DNA of 6,108 bases from Niveispirillum sp. (GTDB lineage: Bacteria > Pseudomonadota > Alphaproteobacteria > Azospirillales > Azospirillaceae), in NCBI GenBank assembly GCA_016463045.1, contig JAEMSB010000226.1, forward strand, positions 1 to 6,108, given 5' to 3'. Below the pieces are notes generated by a model. That model made no database searches and was not told where the DNA came from. It saw nothing but the letters and a program-made list of their open reading frames with translations. The translations under genes and the position numbers were made by a program. Each line of letters begins with the position of its first letter. Positions within the stretch are counted from its first letter, which is position 1. Positions 6,101-6,108 of this stretch are shown in pieces.

Positions 6101-6108
6101 TGAATATC
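6097..6108 (+). CDS. Start of a downstream gene, cut by the window edge (position suggests an anti-sigma factor)
   Basis: ATG ATG AAT ATC begins at 6097 and overlaps the sigma factor's TGA in an ATGA junction. AGGA (6085-6088) lies eight bases upstream, a good ribosome site. Such overlap signals translational coupling. ECF sigma factors are often followed directly by their anti-sigma factor, so that is the likeliest identity, but only four codons are visible and the product cannot be judged from sequence. Confidence 0.5.

Overview
The window is GC-rich DNA with dense, bacterial-style gene packing. Codons end mostly in G or C, Shine-Dalgarno sites are of the AGGA/GGAG type, and the set of protein families fits an alphaproteobacterium. 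An Azospirillaceae/Rhodospirillales-type genome is my guess from style only; no marker gene here proves it. I see no RNA genes, insertion sequences, CRISPR arrays, phage genes or attachment sites.

Layout. (1) From the left edge to 2173 on the + strand is the 3' part of a CPA1/NhaP-type cation:proton antiporter. Its membrane domain is followed by a long helical cytosolic region and a C-terminal cyclic-nucleotide-binding domain; its 5' end is outside the window. (2) Converging on it, with one base between the stop codons, is a minus-strand run of three genes, read from right to left: an unrecognised protein of about 281 residues (3930-4775), a metallophosphoesterase (3094-3834) and a SAM-dependent methyltransferase (2175-3026). 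The gaps are 95 and 67 bases with no clear terminator, so they may be co-transcribed, but their functions do not suggest one pathway. (3) A 243-base divergent spacer (4776-5018) has an AT-rich core and a hairpin. (4) On the + strand follow a secreted three-EF-hand protein (5019-5435), an ECF-type sigma factor (5450-6100), and the first codons of another gene whose ATG overlaps the sigma factor's stop.

The most coherent unit is the right-hand one. A periplasmic Ca2+-binding-type protein, an ECF sigma factor and a translationally coupled downstream gene (position typical of an anti-sigma factor) look like an envelope-signalling operon. The antiporter may be gated by cyclic nucleotide or by its cytosolic tail. 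The rest looks like ordinary chromosomal genes. I found no clear evidence of a wholly new system; the EF-hand/sigma pairing and the unknown protein are the best leads.
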